NCBI GenBank assembly: GCA_001600355.1
Contig: BCJU01000001.1
Span: 3,121,178 to 3,185,177, forward strand
From: Meira nashicola
Lineage: Eukaryota > Basidiomycota > Exobasidiomycetes > Exobasidiales > Brachybasidiaceae
Direction of reading: 5' to 3'
Length of the DNA stretch: 64,000 bases
The notes under the pieces are model-generated. The model was not told where the DNA came from, made no database searches, and worked only from the letters and a program-made list of their open reading frames with translations. Positions 47,583 to 57,708 of this stretch are shown here, piece after piece. Position numbers and translations under genes: made by a program. Numbering within the stretch: position 1 is the first letter of the stretch; every line of letters begins with the position of its first letter.

Positions 47583-50264
47583 CTATGCTGGAGCTGGCAT
47601 GCCGCCAGAATTGGGAGCACCTTGCGTTAGATCAGATGCTCCAGTTCCAGCAGATGCAATTTTGACTTGCTCTCTTGCCCAAACAGCTGTCCTTCTTGTT
47701 TCTTGACCGAATGAACGATTGCGCGCTTCTTTAATCAGATCAGGTATCCAGCCTGCAGAAAGCATCGGCTTCAATTCTCCCGATCCGAATGCATTACAAA
47801 GATCGCCCAAAAGACCAACTGCACTGCGCAATAATGGCTCGGTTCTCTCTGCGCCAGCATCTGTTGCAATGCTTTGCAAGAATGTGAAAATGGCTTCCAC
47901 AAATGGTTTGAGCAATTGAATCTGGTTATCACCACGTAATCCACCTACGATTCCAACATAGGCCTCAGCAATACCTTCACGTAAAGTGATGATGAAATCA
48001 ATCATTTCGTAATCTGCAGAATTTTGCGTGCCGACAGAAGCAGCGGCCTGCTGTAGAACGGCCATGGTTGTTTGTAAGAATGGCTCAAATCCAGCGCCGA
48101 TTCCTAGTGCAATATCACCAAAGCTGCTCAAGATCGTCGGCTTAACATCCCGACTGAGTGTCTGGCTTTGAAGATTGGCGAAGAGAACGTTCATGAATTC
48201 TCCGGCATAAGTGTTTGCACGATTGCCCAATGCTCGACAGATATCACCTACTAGACCAACGGATGTCTTGCATAATTGTGTTTCTTCATGTCTTCGTAAT
48301 CCTTCACTTAAGAAAGGAGAGAAAGCACTCAAGTATTTTTCAAAATCTGCTTCTAGTGCAATGATCATCGATCCAACGGCCATGAATGCATCTTCCAAAG
48401 CTTCACTCTGTCTTCCGCAATTCTGAATTGTGGTCAAAAGACTGCTCATGATTCTATCGCTGAGCGGTGACACTTCTTTACCTAATCTACGAACAATTGC
48501 TTGAATAACGCTGCAAATATTAGTCTGTAGTTCAGACCAATTATTACGATCATCGATACCAACAAGCTGAGAAACAACGCCGTTCAAATGCTCTTGGCGA
48601 TCCAACATGGTGACTATTGTTGTGCTGGCTTGAGGCAAACAATCAACCGCACAACCAGACATGGCGGTCGATAATGCTTCGTAGGCTGATGTGCGTGCAT
48701 TGTGCTCGTTGTTCGGTCTATCAGTGGCAGCTAAAAGATTTGATACAATGTCGGGCATGAAGGGTGAAATGGGACTTGTTTGTGCTGGTGAACCATCGGG
48801 TTGCAGAGCTGCAGAGCCACCCAATTGATCGGTCACATTGAGCAAGATCCACCCACTGAGCATTGCAATATGTGGTCGATCACCAAGACCAGTAATTGCT
48901 GCACGCACAAGAGGAGGCAAGTGAACCTCTAGTGAAATGACTTCGATGAGCAAGTCTGTAATTCTGCCAAGGGTCCAAGCAACGGAATCCTTCACTGCTG
49001 CATTTGTATCTGTCATCATTTCGATGATTGTGGGTAGAGCTTGTTCCACCAATGGTGTCAAAGTACGCATATCGGGTCCGTCAAGAATTTGACCGAAACA
49101 GAGAACAGCTGCATCTCTTTCTCTCCATTCTGCGCTCCGGATGTTGCCTTCGATAAATGGAATGGCAAGGGGAACAATGTCATCTGCAACGCATTGCGCC
49201 AAAAGACCGATACAAACACCAGCGGCTTTTGAAACATCCCATTCATCTTCATCAGCATCTTCATCTTGTAGTCGTAGCAATTCCATTAAAACAGGCATGA
49301 TCTCTGATGCTGCGATACGAGCAAAATGATAGCAAAGCCGTACGGGGTCTTCCCCAAATTCTGCTGCCTCTTGTGCTTCCAACACCAAATCAATCTCTTC
49401 TTCGCAAACTGTTGACCAGAATTCGATTGCTTGAAGTGCTACCCTTTGTTCGGGGTCTCGCATACTTAGAACTGTCAAGCCGAATAAGGCGTGCTCCATG
49501 TAGAATCGCATCTTATCGTAATACAACTGCATGATACGCACGAGACATTCGTATGCTGCCACTTTAATGTCAAAGTTTGCACTTTGTGTTGCTTCACAGA
49601 CGACTTGCATGATGTAATTGCGTTCACCTTCTCGTTCAAAGTTAGCTTTGACGAATTCTAGAGAGTTGAACAAAGCTTGCAAAGCGGCCAATTGAATCTC
49701 AGGCGATGGTTCTTCACGTCTTGCGCCTTGGATTACTGCTGTTAAGATTTCGTTTGATTGATTTTCGAGAGTGCGCGTTGGGGCTGATTCACAAATAAAA
49801 CCGATAGCCTGCAATGTTGCTCTTCGAAGATTGTTATTGTTAACATCTCCCATTGCTCCTAGCAATTGTCTAATCAAATCTTGACTTTGACCTTGTGGTA
49901 ATTCGACAGTTGTGATTGCTGACAAAACTTGTGCACTTGCCAGACCAGCACGAGAATCTTGACTACCAAGGGTACTAAATGCTTTCGTCTTGATCTCATT
50001 ACGAACATCTTCGGTTAATTCGAACCATCTTCTAGCATATTCGTCTGATCGTTGTGCTTCACGAGCCGAAAGTGCATTCTTGATAGCAAGACCGGCAGCA
50101 TTACGAATGTGAGAAGGAGCGCTTTCGTTTGCCAATTCGGAGACGAGAGTTGTCATATAAGCCGGATAACTATCTTGTGCAGCTGCTGATAGCTTTTGTT
50201 CAGCACCTTGACGGGTTGCCGCATCAGGGCTGAGCGAATTTGCCAGCAACTCAGCGGCATTCAT
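47583..50264 (-). CDS. Importin subunit beta-1 (Kap95)
   Basis: Nuclear import receptor built of HEAT repeats; binds importin-alpha, RanGTP and nucleoporins. The start is the ATG at 50264 (MNAAELLANSL); upstream only TTG is in frame. 893 residues, no intron, against about 860-880 for the family. Signatures: AGLAIKNALSARE and EDVRNEIKTKAFSTLGS in the N-terminal Ran-binding repeats, AIGFICE, an acidic DEDADEDEWDVSKAAGVCIGLLAQ loop (the conserved acidic loop of importin-beta), DSVAWTLGRI, and the C-terminal AVGLLGDLC block. Expected in cytoplasm and at nuclear pores. Confidence 0.96.
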   Translation of the reverse strand: MNAAELLANSLSPDAATRQGAEQKLSAAAQDSYPAYMTTLVSELANESAPSHIRNAAGLAIKNALSAREAQRSDEYARRWFELTEDVRNEIKTKAFSTLGSQDSRAGLASAQVLSAITTVELPQGQSQDLIRQLLGAMGDVNNNNLRRATLQAIGFICESAPTRTLENQSNEILTAVIQGARREEPSPEIQLAALQALFNSLEFVKANFEREGERNYIMQVVCEATQSANFDIKVAAYECLVRIMQLYYDKMRFYMEHALFGLTVLSMRDPEQRVALQAIEFWSTVCEEEIDLVLEAQEAAEFGEDPVRLCYHFARIAASEIMPVLMELLRLQDEDADEDEWDVSKAAGVCIGLLAQCVADDIVPLAIPFIEGNIRSAEWRERDAAVLCFGQILDGPDMRTLTPLVEQALPTIIEMMTDTNAAVKDSVAWTLGRITDLLIEVISLEVHLPPLVRAAITGLGDRPHIAMLSGWILLNVTDQLGGSAALQPDGSPAQTSPISPFMPDIVSNLLAATDRPNNEHNARTSAYEALSTAMSGCAVDCLPQASTTIVTMLDRQEHLNGVVSQLVGIDDRNNWSELQTNICSVIQAIVRRLGKEVSPLSDRIMSSLLTTIQNCGRQSEALEDAFMAVGSMIIALEADFEKYLSAFSPFLSEGLRRHEETQLCKTSVGLVGDICRALGNRANTYAGEFMNVLFANLQSQTLSRDVKPTILSSFGDIALGIGAGFEPFLQTTMAVLQQAAASVGTQNSADYEMIDFIITLREGIAEAYVGIVGGLRGDNQIQLLKPFVEAIFTFLQSIATDAGAERTEPLLRSAVGLLGDLCNAFGSGELKPMLSAGWIPDLIKEARNRSFGQETRRTAVWAREQVKIASAGTGASDLTQGAPNSGGMPAPA

Positions 50265-51012
50265 CGTGGGCAATCGTTAAAGTTACCAAAGCTTTATTTT
50301 TCGTGTTTTATCTGAATCGAAAATTAATAAATGTGAAAGTAGTTGAACGATCAGGAAAGAAGCGAATTTAGAACGAGTGTGATTGTTTGATTATCAACCC
50401 TTCTTTGACAGGCTTTCGCGTAATCGATTGAATGGTGAGCGCGCTCTTATCGAATGTCGAAGCGAAGAGATGATTATTGGAAAGATTTGAAAAAGACACA
50501 CACAGAATAACACTTTAATGCGTGTTGGATTAAAAAAAAAAGGTGTCTTTTTTAATTTTACCAACTGGAAGGGCGCCGCGCAGCGCAGCACAGAGAAGCA
50601 AGCGAGCAAATTCGTGGTGTATGTACTGAATTTGTGCTTAAGTTTCGTGCGTTTCTCTTCCGCCCTGGAATAAGACTTACACAAAAGTATGTACATACAT
50701 GAGCAGCGCAGCAATGGCTATAGTTGAGAAGATGTAAGAACTTGAGTTGGTACAATCATGAGATTCAAATATGATAACTGTCAAAATACAAAGGTGATCG
50801 ATCTTATTTAAGTCTATTGGAAGATAGAATAGATTTACATATGTGTTTGTTGCCTAATGGGCGCAGCGACGGCTCCTTCAACTAAGTGTTTGTCACATGT
50901 CAAGTAGTAATCCTCCACAGTAAACAACACTCACGCGTGAGCGTAGCATCCACGCGTTAGGGTATATTTACAATATGATCTTCTAATGACTTGTGTTACA
51001 AAGAATCATAAT
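50265..51012. other. Importin beta promoter region
   Basis: Contains GCGCAGCGCAGC (50578-50589), GCAGCGCAGC (50703-50712), and GCGCAGCG (50861-50868), set in AT-rich DNA. No gene supported. Confidence 0.45.
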
Positions 51013-52160
51013 TTACAATTCAAAAATCATCATTTCTTCTTCTCTTCCCATGAATGCATTAATGCAAGGTCTTGATCCAGGGATAAAATTTATGCCAAAC
51101 GAAGTTCCGGCAAATTCAGAATCAGCTTCTTTGCCTACTCGATTACATGCGATAAATCTTAATGGCTTTTGAGGATGTTCGTCTTGATTTTTGAGTAGAG
51201 GTAAAAGTCTTAAAACTAAATAATTTATATGATCAAGTTGTGCATTTTTCAATTGTTCTTCTTTGCTTAAATGAAGACCTTCCTCTTCGTTCTCTTGATC
51301 TGATCTTAACCAAGCAATGTTCAACAAGAGTGTATCCACTTCTTCCTTTTGGCAAAATCGAGCCAATTCAAAAGCATCAAAAGGAGCTTGAAAATCATAG
51401 GCTGTAAAAACAATTAAGGTTGGAATTAGTACATATATATAATCACTCTTCTATCAACCTTCAAACCCATCTTTCTACTCACGATTGATGTCCATACAAA
51501 TTGCTACACAAACATTGCCAAGTAAAGGTACGCTTTTTATACATTCGAATCCTGGCCCTTCCGTTGCCCAAACTTTATCGTTGGTATAATTGAAGTGCTT
51601 CCTAAACGTATGAATGATTTCACCCGTTCTATGAACAAATAGAGAGGCATTAAATGCTGTTGGCTCTGGCCATTCTGTTGGAACTATGTCTTTCTGTCTG
51701 GCATCAAATGGTTTTGTGATTTGATATGAGGATTCGCCCATTGACTGAATCATAGGAAATTCAGAACCTATACATGGAAATCCTATACAAACAAAGCAGT
51801 CTAATCGAGTTACCAATTCTACTGCTAAAGCAAGAGAAGGTGAATTTCGTTCTCCTTTACTGGGTTCTTCAAGAAAAGGTGAAATTTCTTCCTTCTTTTC
51901 AAATATATATCCCGATAATGCCATCTCTGGCAGCATGATTAAATCAACATCTCCTCGTCTCAAGCTGTAAAGAATGGGCATACAAATCATCAGCATTTTG
52001 CATTAATCAATGCACCTCGTAAGACCTACTTTTTCGTCAATTCTAAAACTTTCTCCCGATTACGCTCTACTTGTCCATGTTTGCAATCGATTTGAACGCA
52101 TGCGATCCTTAATGATTTCCCTTTTTGATCGCTATCTTCTGATCCTAACACCATTTGCAT
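51013..52160 (-). CDS. NTA1: Protein N-terminal asparagine/glutamine amidohydrolase (Nta1), nitrilase superfamily
   Basis: Three exons: 52160-52030, 51964-51483, 51401-51013, with introns of 65 and 81 nt; 333 residues. Start at ATG 52160 (MQMVLGSEDS), since an in-frame stop lies just upstream. Nitrilase triad: Glu in LIMLPEMALSGYIF, Lys in HTFRKHFNYTND, Cys in VAICMDINPYDF. The intron 2 junction completes the INPYDFQAP motif shared with yeast Nta1. The enzyme deamidates N-terminal Asn/Gln, creating degrons for the Arg/N-degron pathway. The first exon starts RIACVQIDCKHG, the typical nitrilase beta strand. Confidence 0.92.
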
Positions 52161-52647
52161 CAATCAGTGCATACATGTGGTGGAAGATTTAAGGCTAGAT
52201 TTGATTGCATTCTTCTTTTAATTTTAAATACAAGCTTATAACCTCCGCGCCTGCAACCCAAGAGCATACATTCATAACGTATCATACACACAAAGAATGA
52301 AGCAAATTCGAACATAAGATTATGTATTAGATTTCAGTTGAAATGGACATCAAGTCACATTATACAGAGAAATATGCCGATCTAATCAGTAAGTAGAAAG
52401 GCGAGATGATGTATAGGTAGCCACAAAATCAGAAATTATTTATGCTTTGGTATGATCCGAATCCGATCAACGAGAGAAGGATCAAAAGTGCAATAAAGAG
52501 AGTATGGAAAAGAAAAAGAGAGATTTTGAAGGTTGATCAAGGTTAGACTGATCGACGCTCGGATATGATGATATAATACACCCTTGACAAATGAAGAAAA
52601 GAAAGGGGTTGAAGAATAAATTTTATTCACGTTCCTTTATTCGACAT
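52161..52647. other. Intergenic between tandem genes
   Basis: Nta1 promoter region; AT-rich. Nothing recognisable. Confidence 0.35.
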
Positions 52648-54648
52648 TCACTTTTGGGAAGGAAAGCTGACTCGAAATCCACGATCTTGATCTTGCAATT
52701 GGATGCTCAGCTTCCATGCTTCACGTTCTTCTGCAGTAGGTTCTTTGTTTCCTGGAACGAGATCATTCGAACTTTCGAACCGTAGCCTAGAAGAGGAAAG
52801 GGTAGGTATTCTATTTCCTGCATCTAATCTTGGACTAGATTCGTGCATGCTCATCGGTGAAGGATGTACACTTTCTGGAACGTCTGCTGCATTAGAATGT
52901 CTTGGCGTTCGTAAAATTTCTGAATCTTCGTCCAACATTCCTTGCAATTCATCGTTGTTAATAGTCTTTCCAGATACAACCGACAAATGAGGTTGAATTG
53001 GAGGTACAGCTTGTAAGAGAGTCTTTGTTGAAGAATCAAAATGTGGAGATGAGGAAACTTCTTTATCATCAGCGAAAGGTCCATGTTCATCTGAAACAAT
53101 TGCTTCAGGTGATTGTACCGTTTCGAGCTGTTCTGGAGAAATTGAAATACGAGGAACAGGTTTGCGGCGAATACTACTCTTGGAATTGTTTCTCGTTAAA
53201 TCACGAATGCTGTCTTTACGTCCAACAGTCACCGTTGCATTACTTGTCACCGATCCATTTCGACTGAGATCATGCATTTGTGTAGATGATTGCGAAGATC
53301 TTCTTTCTTCTTCAGCACTTTTGGTAGCTGCTGTAGCGATTAAAGGTTGTCCATTCGCATCTTGTCCGAATGATGGTGCAGGCGATCTTACCTCTCTTAG
53401 GTAGGGAGGTAATGTTGAGCTAGAAGTTGAAACAGATTGTGTGCGTGTACTTGGAAGTGCGGTATCTGTTGGCTCTTCACGGCTCTGATTCATGCTAATA
53501 CGAACGATATCTTGCATGTGATCAGGTGAGATTGGACGGGCATCTGTATCAGCAGCTAAATCGACCCAATGTTCACCATGTCTATGAGTGACTGGCTCAG
53601 GTGTACAACCTTCTCTTGCTTCCATCATCTCGTTGCGAATATCTGCATTGTGTTGTGTAAGTCCAGCAGAATGGATAGGGTTTGTTGGCTGACTGATATT
53701 ACGACCATGAGTTGGACCACGTTTGCTGGAGCCCCTGTTGAGTAATGTGATCGCTTTTTCGGACCAGCCTTGACGACGTTCAGCAGACTCGTTCATATTG
53801 CGTTTACGGCAACAGTAGAAGAATGCAATCACGGCTCCAATAGCCAAGATTGGTACCAGGACACCAGCAGCAATCTTTCCTCCATTATTGTTACCTTGAT
53901 TGCCTTGGTCTGTATTAGCCTGCGATTGTTGTTGTGATCCATTAGAAGCTGAACTTGTGGCTGTAACAGGACTGGAAGTAGAAGGCGCGGCATTTGATGC
54001 ATTCTGTGTAGCGCTTGAATCAGCTGCTGTGCTGGTGACGTATGAATTTGTATTTTGATTAGTTGACGAAGTGGTTGCAGCTGCTGTACTGGTGGAATCA
54101 GGTAAATCTGTTGATTGATATGATGTATTACCTAGACATGTCGTATTATTTCCAGTTGAAACGGTAAAAGTGTCACTCAACACAGTAAGGCCAGTATTAA
54201 GAATTGTTACAGCGAGCTGATACGTTCCTGGAGGTAAAGCAACAGTTGACCATGTCCATGATTGAACGCTCATTGGAATATTTGATCCACCTGCGATACG
54301 TACTGCCATTCTACGGGCTTGTAAACGCTGCATCTTGCTTGCAGATCGGCGTTTGATAGTTTTCTTGTGTTCGGTAAGCTGATATCCTTCAACGCTACGT
54401 TTGTATGCCGAACTATCACTATCGCCATCGTTATCAGCTTGTACTACAGCGATCGAAAGAGAATGAGTCATTTCGTCATAAGAAGATCCAGTCCAAACCC
54501 ATTGTACCGTTGCTGAACCACAAGTGACTACATTGCTTTGCACTTGGACCAATAGATGGCCATCACCAAGAGTTTGTGTGTACACAAAAGCACAAAAGGC
54601 AAGACATGCAAAGATTGCAAGACGAACGATTGATAAGGACATCATCAT
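52648..54648 (-). CDS. Single-pass membrane protein, SKG6-like, with Ser/Thr-rich ectodomain
   Basis: Type I membrane protein of 666 residues, no intron. Signal peptide 1-24 (LAIFACLAFCAFVYT). The ectodomain (25-255) has two cysteines (43 and 171). A beta-sandwich-like front carries GTYQLAVTILNTGL, and a Ser/Thr/Asn-rich stalk (175-255) is heavily glycosylatable. One transmembrane helix at 259-280 (AAGVLVPILAIGAVIAFFYCC) is followed by the RKR stop-transfer. This is the small-residue membrane signature of fungal SKG6/Axl2-like proteins. The 385-residue cytosolic tail is Ser-rich with many potential phosphosites and no known enzyme domain. A cell-wall sensor or polarity role is a guess from architecture. 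Start: three ATGs in a row; the first is used. Confidence 0.7.
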   Translation of the reverse strand: MMMSLSIVRLAIFACLAFCAFVYTQTLGDGHLLVQVQSNVVTCGSATVQWVWTGSSYDEMTHSLSIAVVQADNDGDSDSSAYKRSVEGYQLTEHKKTIKRRSASKMQRLQARRMAVRIAGGSNIPMSVQSWTWSTVALPPGTYQLAVTILNTGLTVLSDTFTVSTGNNTTCLGNTSYQSTDLPDSTSTAAATTSSTNQNTNSYVTSTAADSSATQNASNAAPSTSSPVTATSSASNGSQQQSQANTDQGNQGNNNGGKIAAGVLVPILAIGAVIAFFYCCRKRNMNESAERRQGWSEKAITLLNRGSSKRGPTHGRNISQPTNPIHSAGLTQHNADIRNEMMEAREGCTPEPVTHRHGEHWVDLAADTDARPISPDHMQDIVRISMNQSREEPTDTALPSTRTQSVSTSSSTLPPYLREVRSPAPSFGQDANGQPLIATAATKSAEEERRSSQSSTQMHDLSRNGSVTSNATVTVGRKDSIRDLTRNNSKSSIRRKPVPRISISPEQLETVQSPEAIVSDEHGPFADDKEVSSSPHFDSSTKTLLQAVPPIQPHLSVVSGKTINNDELQGMLDEDSEILRTPRHSNAADVPESVHPSPMSMHESSPRLDAGNRIPTLSSSRLRFESSNDLVPGNKEPTAEEREAWKLSIQLQDQDRGFRVSFPSQK

Positions 54649-56367
54649 CTTTGCGTAATCAATGATGAAAGATAATGGTTATGAATCAAGAAAATGTTGG
54701 AATATAAAGCTTGATCAAAGGGGGCGTTTAACAATACGCGCTTTATCAGAATCAAGGACGTTTTTTTTCCAAGTTTCAGCGGCCTATTAATTTTAAGTCG
54801 GTACCGTTTTACAGCACGTTGTACTATATGTCCGTGGCTTATTGGGCGGTAATTATCTTGTTAAATATGAAAATAACTGACTTGAAAAAGAAAGAGTGAT
54901 CGAAATGTCGTGTCGTCGAGACAATGAAAGTTGATCGAATGAATGTTTGAATATATATGTTGATTGGTTTTCGGAAGCGTATCGCAGATAGTCCGTCCGT
55001 CCGTCTTTGTTGAACCCCTTCAAGGCGTTCAAATTACGTTTGCTGAACAAAAAGAATCGAGAAAGAAAAGGAAAAAGCGCGACAATCTCAGATCAAGGAG
55101 AGAAAATGTCTAACTCGTAGTGAAGGAACGGATGTTAAGAGGCCGATGAACGTGCTTTTTTCCACTTTTCCTATTCACTCCGATTTGCGGAAAAGAGTGT
55201 TGCTTGAAAGAAAGGAAGTATGTAGGAGAAAGGGAGTCGGCCTGCAATGAATAATGATGGCAATGAGAAATTGAAGTCAGTCTGTACAAAAATCTCATCT
55301 GTAGACAGTCTACTTAGTGCCTTAGTAACACTTGGCAAGAAGCCGAGAGGAGTGTGTTACATATATCTGGAACACGTAAACATGCACACAAACAGTATTT
55401 TTTAACTTTTATTTTATGCCGCGTGTAATCGGTAAACTTTGCTTCTTTTGTTATCCCTTTTTTTTCTCTCGATGCAGGTGTAATTCCAACAGAACACACA
55501 ACAACAAAAACACAGTGCAGGAACGATGCACGTATGTAAGTACATAGAACTACATTCCAAAAAACCTCACCTATTACACTAGTACATACACATACATAAC
55601 ACATTAATGATGCAATTAATGTATATGTATATTATAGTACTAGCTTTCCTTGGGCTTAGAACCAATTCAAATTTTAGCTACATTTTCGCGCTTTATTCGG
55701 CATGCTTCACTTTAGGAGCAATCAAGACAAGCAATTTATTCTCAATGTCTATTAATAACCTTTTTAATTGGTTGAAGAAGAACGGCGCACACTGTTTTAA
55801 AAATACGCGTGCTCAAGCCTCTTTTTTCTAGGCGTAGGAAGGGGAAATTGATTGCCTTTTGTTTCTTTTTTTTTGATACATACTCGCAGGGCTGAATAGA
55901 AGAAGGACACCCTATCTCATAAATTTCGTGGCGCAGCGCAGCCCTTCCTTCACAATGTTGCATATATGCAATGCAGGGAGGAAGCTTTTAAAGTCCCCAA
56001 AATTGGATCGGATGAAGTCGAATGCATGCATACATACATTATTCATTCATTCATCTTAACCTTTTCTATACCAATCCAAGAAATTGAAAAGCGCTGCGCT
56101 GACTAAGCAAATTTCCCGAGATTGCTTTTTGGCCGCGTATAAAATAAAAAGTTGGTTCTGTATCCGAACATTTACCGGCTACTTAGTAACTACTTCCAAG
56201 AATCTCTTCTCCATCCTCCAGTCATTCCTTCATCAAAGATTACTAACACGAAAGTAAGTGAAGGCTTAATCATTTTTATTTTTACATCTCTCTCTCTATA
56301 CCCTATTGCAAATGACTATCACGCAAACTTTGTTCGGGAACGGAAGGGGATTAGGGCGATTACAACG
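54649..56367. other. Long divergent intergenic region (1.7 kb)
   Basis: Shared by the SKG6-like gene and Elongin A. Toward Elongin A it holds GCGCAGCGCAGC (55931-55942), a TGCATGCA repeat (56023-56030), and GCGCTGCGC (56091-56099). A possible 5'-UTR intron donor GTAAGT lies at 56252, and a uORF (56312-56371) overlaps the start codon. Open frames of 60-100 codons show no protein features. Confidence 0.45.
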
Positions 56368-57591
56368 ATGAAGGATTGGCGTAAATCACCGGAGCCTGTC
56401 AGTATGATGGGCTCAGCTGGAAGTAGCTCTACTGATCAAACGTATATGCTAGGCATTAGCTCAGAATCTAGTACTATCACTTCTGATCATCAATCACCAT
56501 CATCTGTATCCGTCGAACAACAAGAAGAAACGCAACCTCCACACAATAATAATAATTCACAAATAGTACAGCAAGATCAAACATCCCGTATTCGTTCAAA
56601 GATGGATATATCCTTGGCAGAAATGGCAAGAAGGGTGATCGTACAAAAGATCCATCTATTTGAAAGCTTTGGTGAAGCGCCATTTCCTATTGTTAAATCT
56701 ATTTTACAGCAATGCTCAGCATCTAAATTATGGAGTTTAGAAGAAGAATCGCCAGAGTATATTAAACATACATCAGAAATATGGAAAAAGCATTGTTTAC
56801 GCGATTTTAAAGATATTCAACAATTATACACTTCTCACCCGACAAATATGTTTAAATTGGCCGATTTTACTTCTTGGAGAGAATTGTATCATTCAAAAGT
56901 TGTACAAAAATTTGAGGCTATGGAAGCGGCAAAACAAAGAATGAAAGAAAGATTCGCAGCTTTGAAAGCTGATAAAGAAGCTGGCCAAGTACGTATCGTT
57001 GCCGAAACGCCTGCAGTACGATCGCGTAACAATCTCGCTTCTGTTAAACCTTTGGGTTTACAATCTACACAAGGTCAAAAGATGTTACACAAAGCACGCA
57101 TTCAGGCAAATACGATTGCTCGTTCTGTACAATCTCCAATTCAAAGAGGTTCAGCGGGATCAAGAGTACGATTGATGCCACCTGCCGAGATTGGCCAAAA
57201 TGCAGGCTCGAGAATTGTTGCATCACCACCTGCAAAATCCGTATCTACAAATCAGGCACACAGTCCAGGATCTCCTCTTTCTCCCTCATTTATCAGCAGA
57301 GAACCGCCTGGTTTCGAACGAAAAGCAACCTTCAACGAAGCTGATAAGCTGGAACGCGAAGCTGTTGAACAATTCTCAAAGGCACTTATGGAGCATTCCA
57401 GTCAGAAAAGGAGTATTCAAGATTCTGTCTGTACATCAAACAAACTTCGCAAAGTCATGCCGGATGGGGAAGGCACTAGACTAGCACCGTATACCTTAGA
57501 TTCGTCCCCTCCCAGTCGTCAAAGGCCTGGAAGTGGCATCAATGTACGGAAACGACAAGTTCATGCAACAACAAGATCTCCATCGAATTGA
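56368..57591 (+). CDS. Elongin A (RNA polymerase II elongation factor / cullin-ligase substrate receptor)
   Basis: Start at ATG 56368 (MKDWRKSPEP), giving 407 residues; the frame upstream is open only without an ATG. The Elongin-A domain at 80-200 is clear. BC-box-like ISLAEMARRVI at 81-91 binds Elongin C. A weak F-box-like segment follows (SFGEAPFPIVKSILQQC). Then comes the diagnostic block LEEESPEYIKHTSEIWKKHCLRDFKDI and WRELYHSKVVQKFEAME. The BC box has Ala where many relatives have Cys. The N-terminus is Ser-rich; the C-terminal 200 residues are basic and Pro-rich, low complexity. In metazoans and yeast it helps Pol II elongation and targets stalled Pol II for ubiquitination. Elongin C lies in the same window. 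Confidence 0.92.
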   Translation: MKDWRKSPEPVSMMGSAGSSSTDQTYMLGISSESSTITSDHQSPSSVSVEQQEETQPPHNNNNSQIVQQDQTSRIRSKMDISLAEMARRVIVQKIHLFESFGEAPFPIVKSILQQCSASKLWSLEEESPEYIKHTSEIWKKHCLRDFKDIQQLYTSHPTNMFKLADFTSWRELYHSKVVQKFEAMEAAKQRMKERFAALKADKEAGQVRIVAETPAVRSRNNLASVKPLGLQSTQGQKMLHKARIQANTIARSVQSPIQRGSAGSRVRLMPPAEIGQNAGSRIVASPPAKSVSTNQAHSPGSPLSPSFISREPPGFERKATFNEADKLEREAVEQFSKALMEHSSQKRSIQDSVCTSNKLRKVMPDGEGTRLAPYTLDSSPPSRQRPGSGINVRKRQVHATTRSPSN

Positions 57592-57708
57592 TTGTTAAGC
57601 ATTTGTTGTACCATATTGTACCATATTCATGCAACATATAATCTAAAATGTATTTATTTAGTCAAATTGCAAGCTTGAAATGTTTTAAAAAGAAATTGTA
57701 CAAATGTT

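Noticed and set aside
55607..55831. Plus-strand hydrophobic frame with a signal-like start
   Set aside because: The start is followed by irregular hydrophobic AT-rich sequence without a mature domain; the composition explains it.
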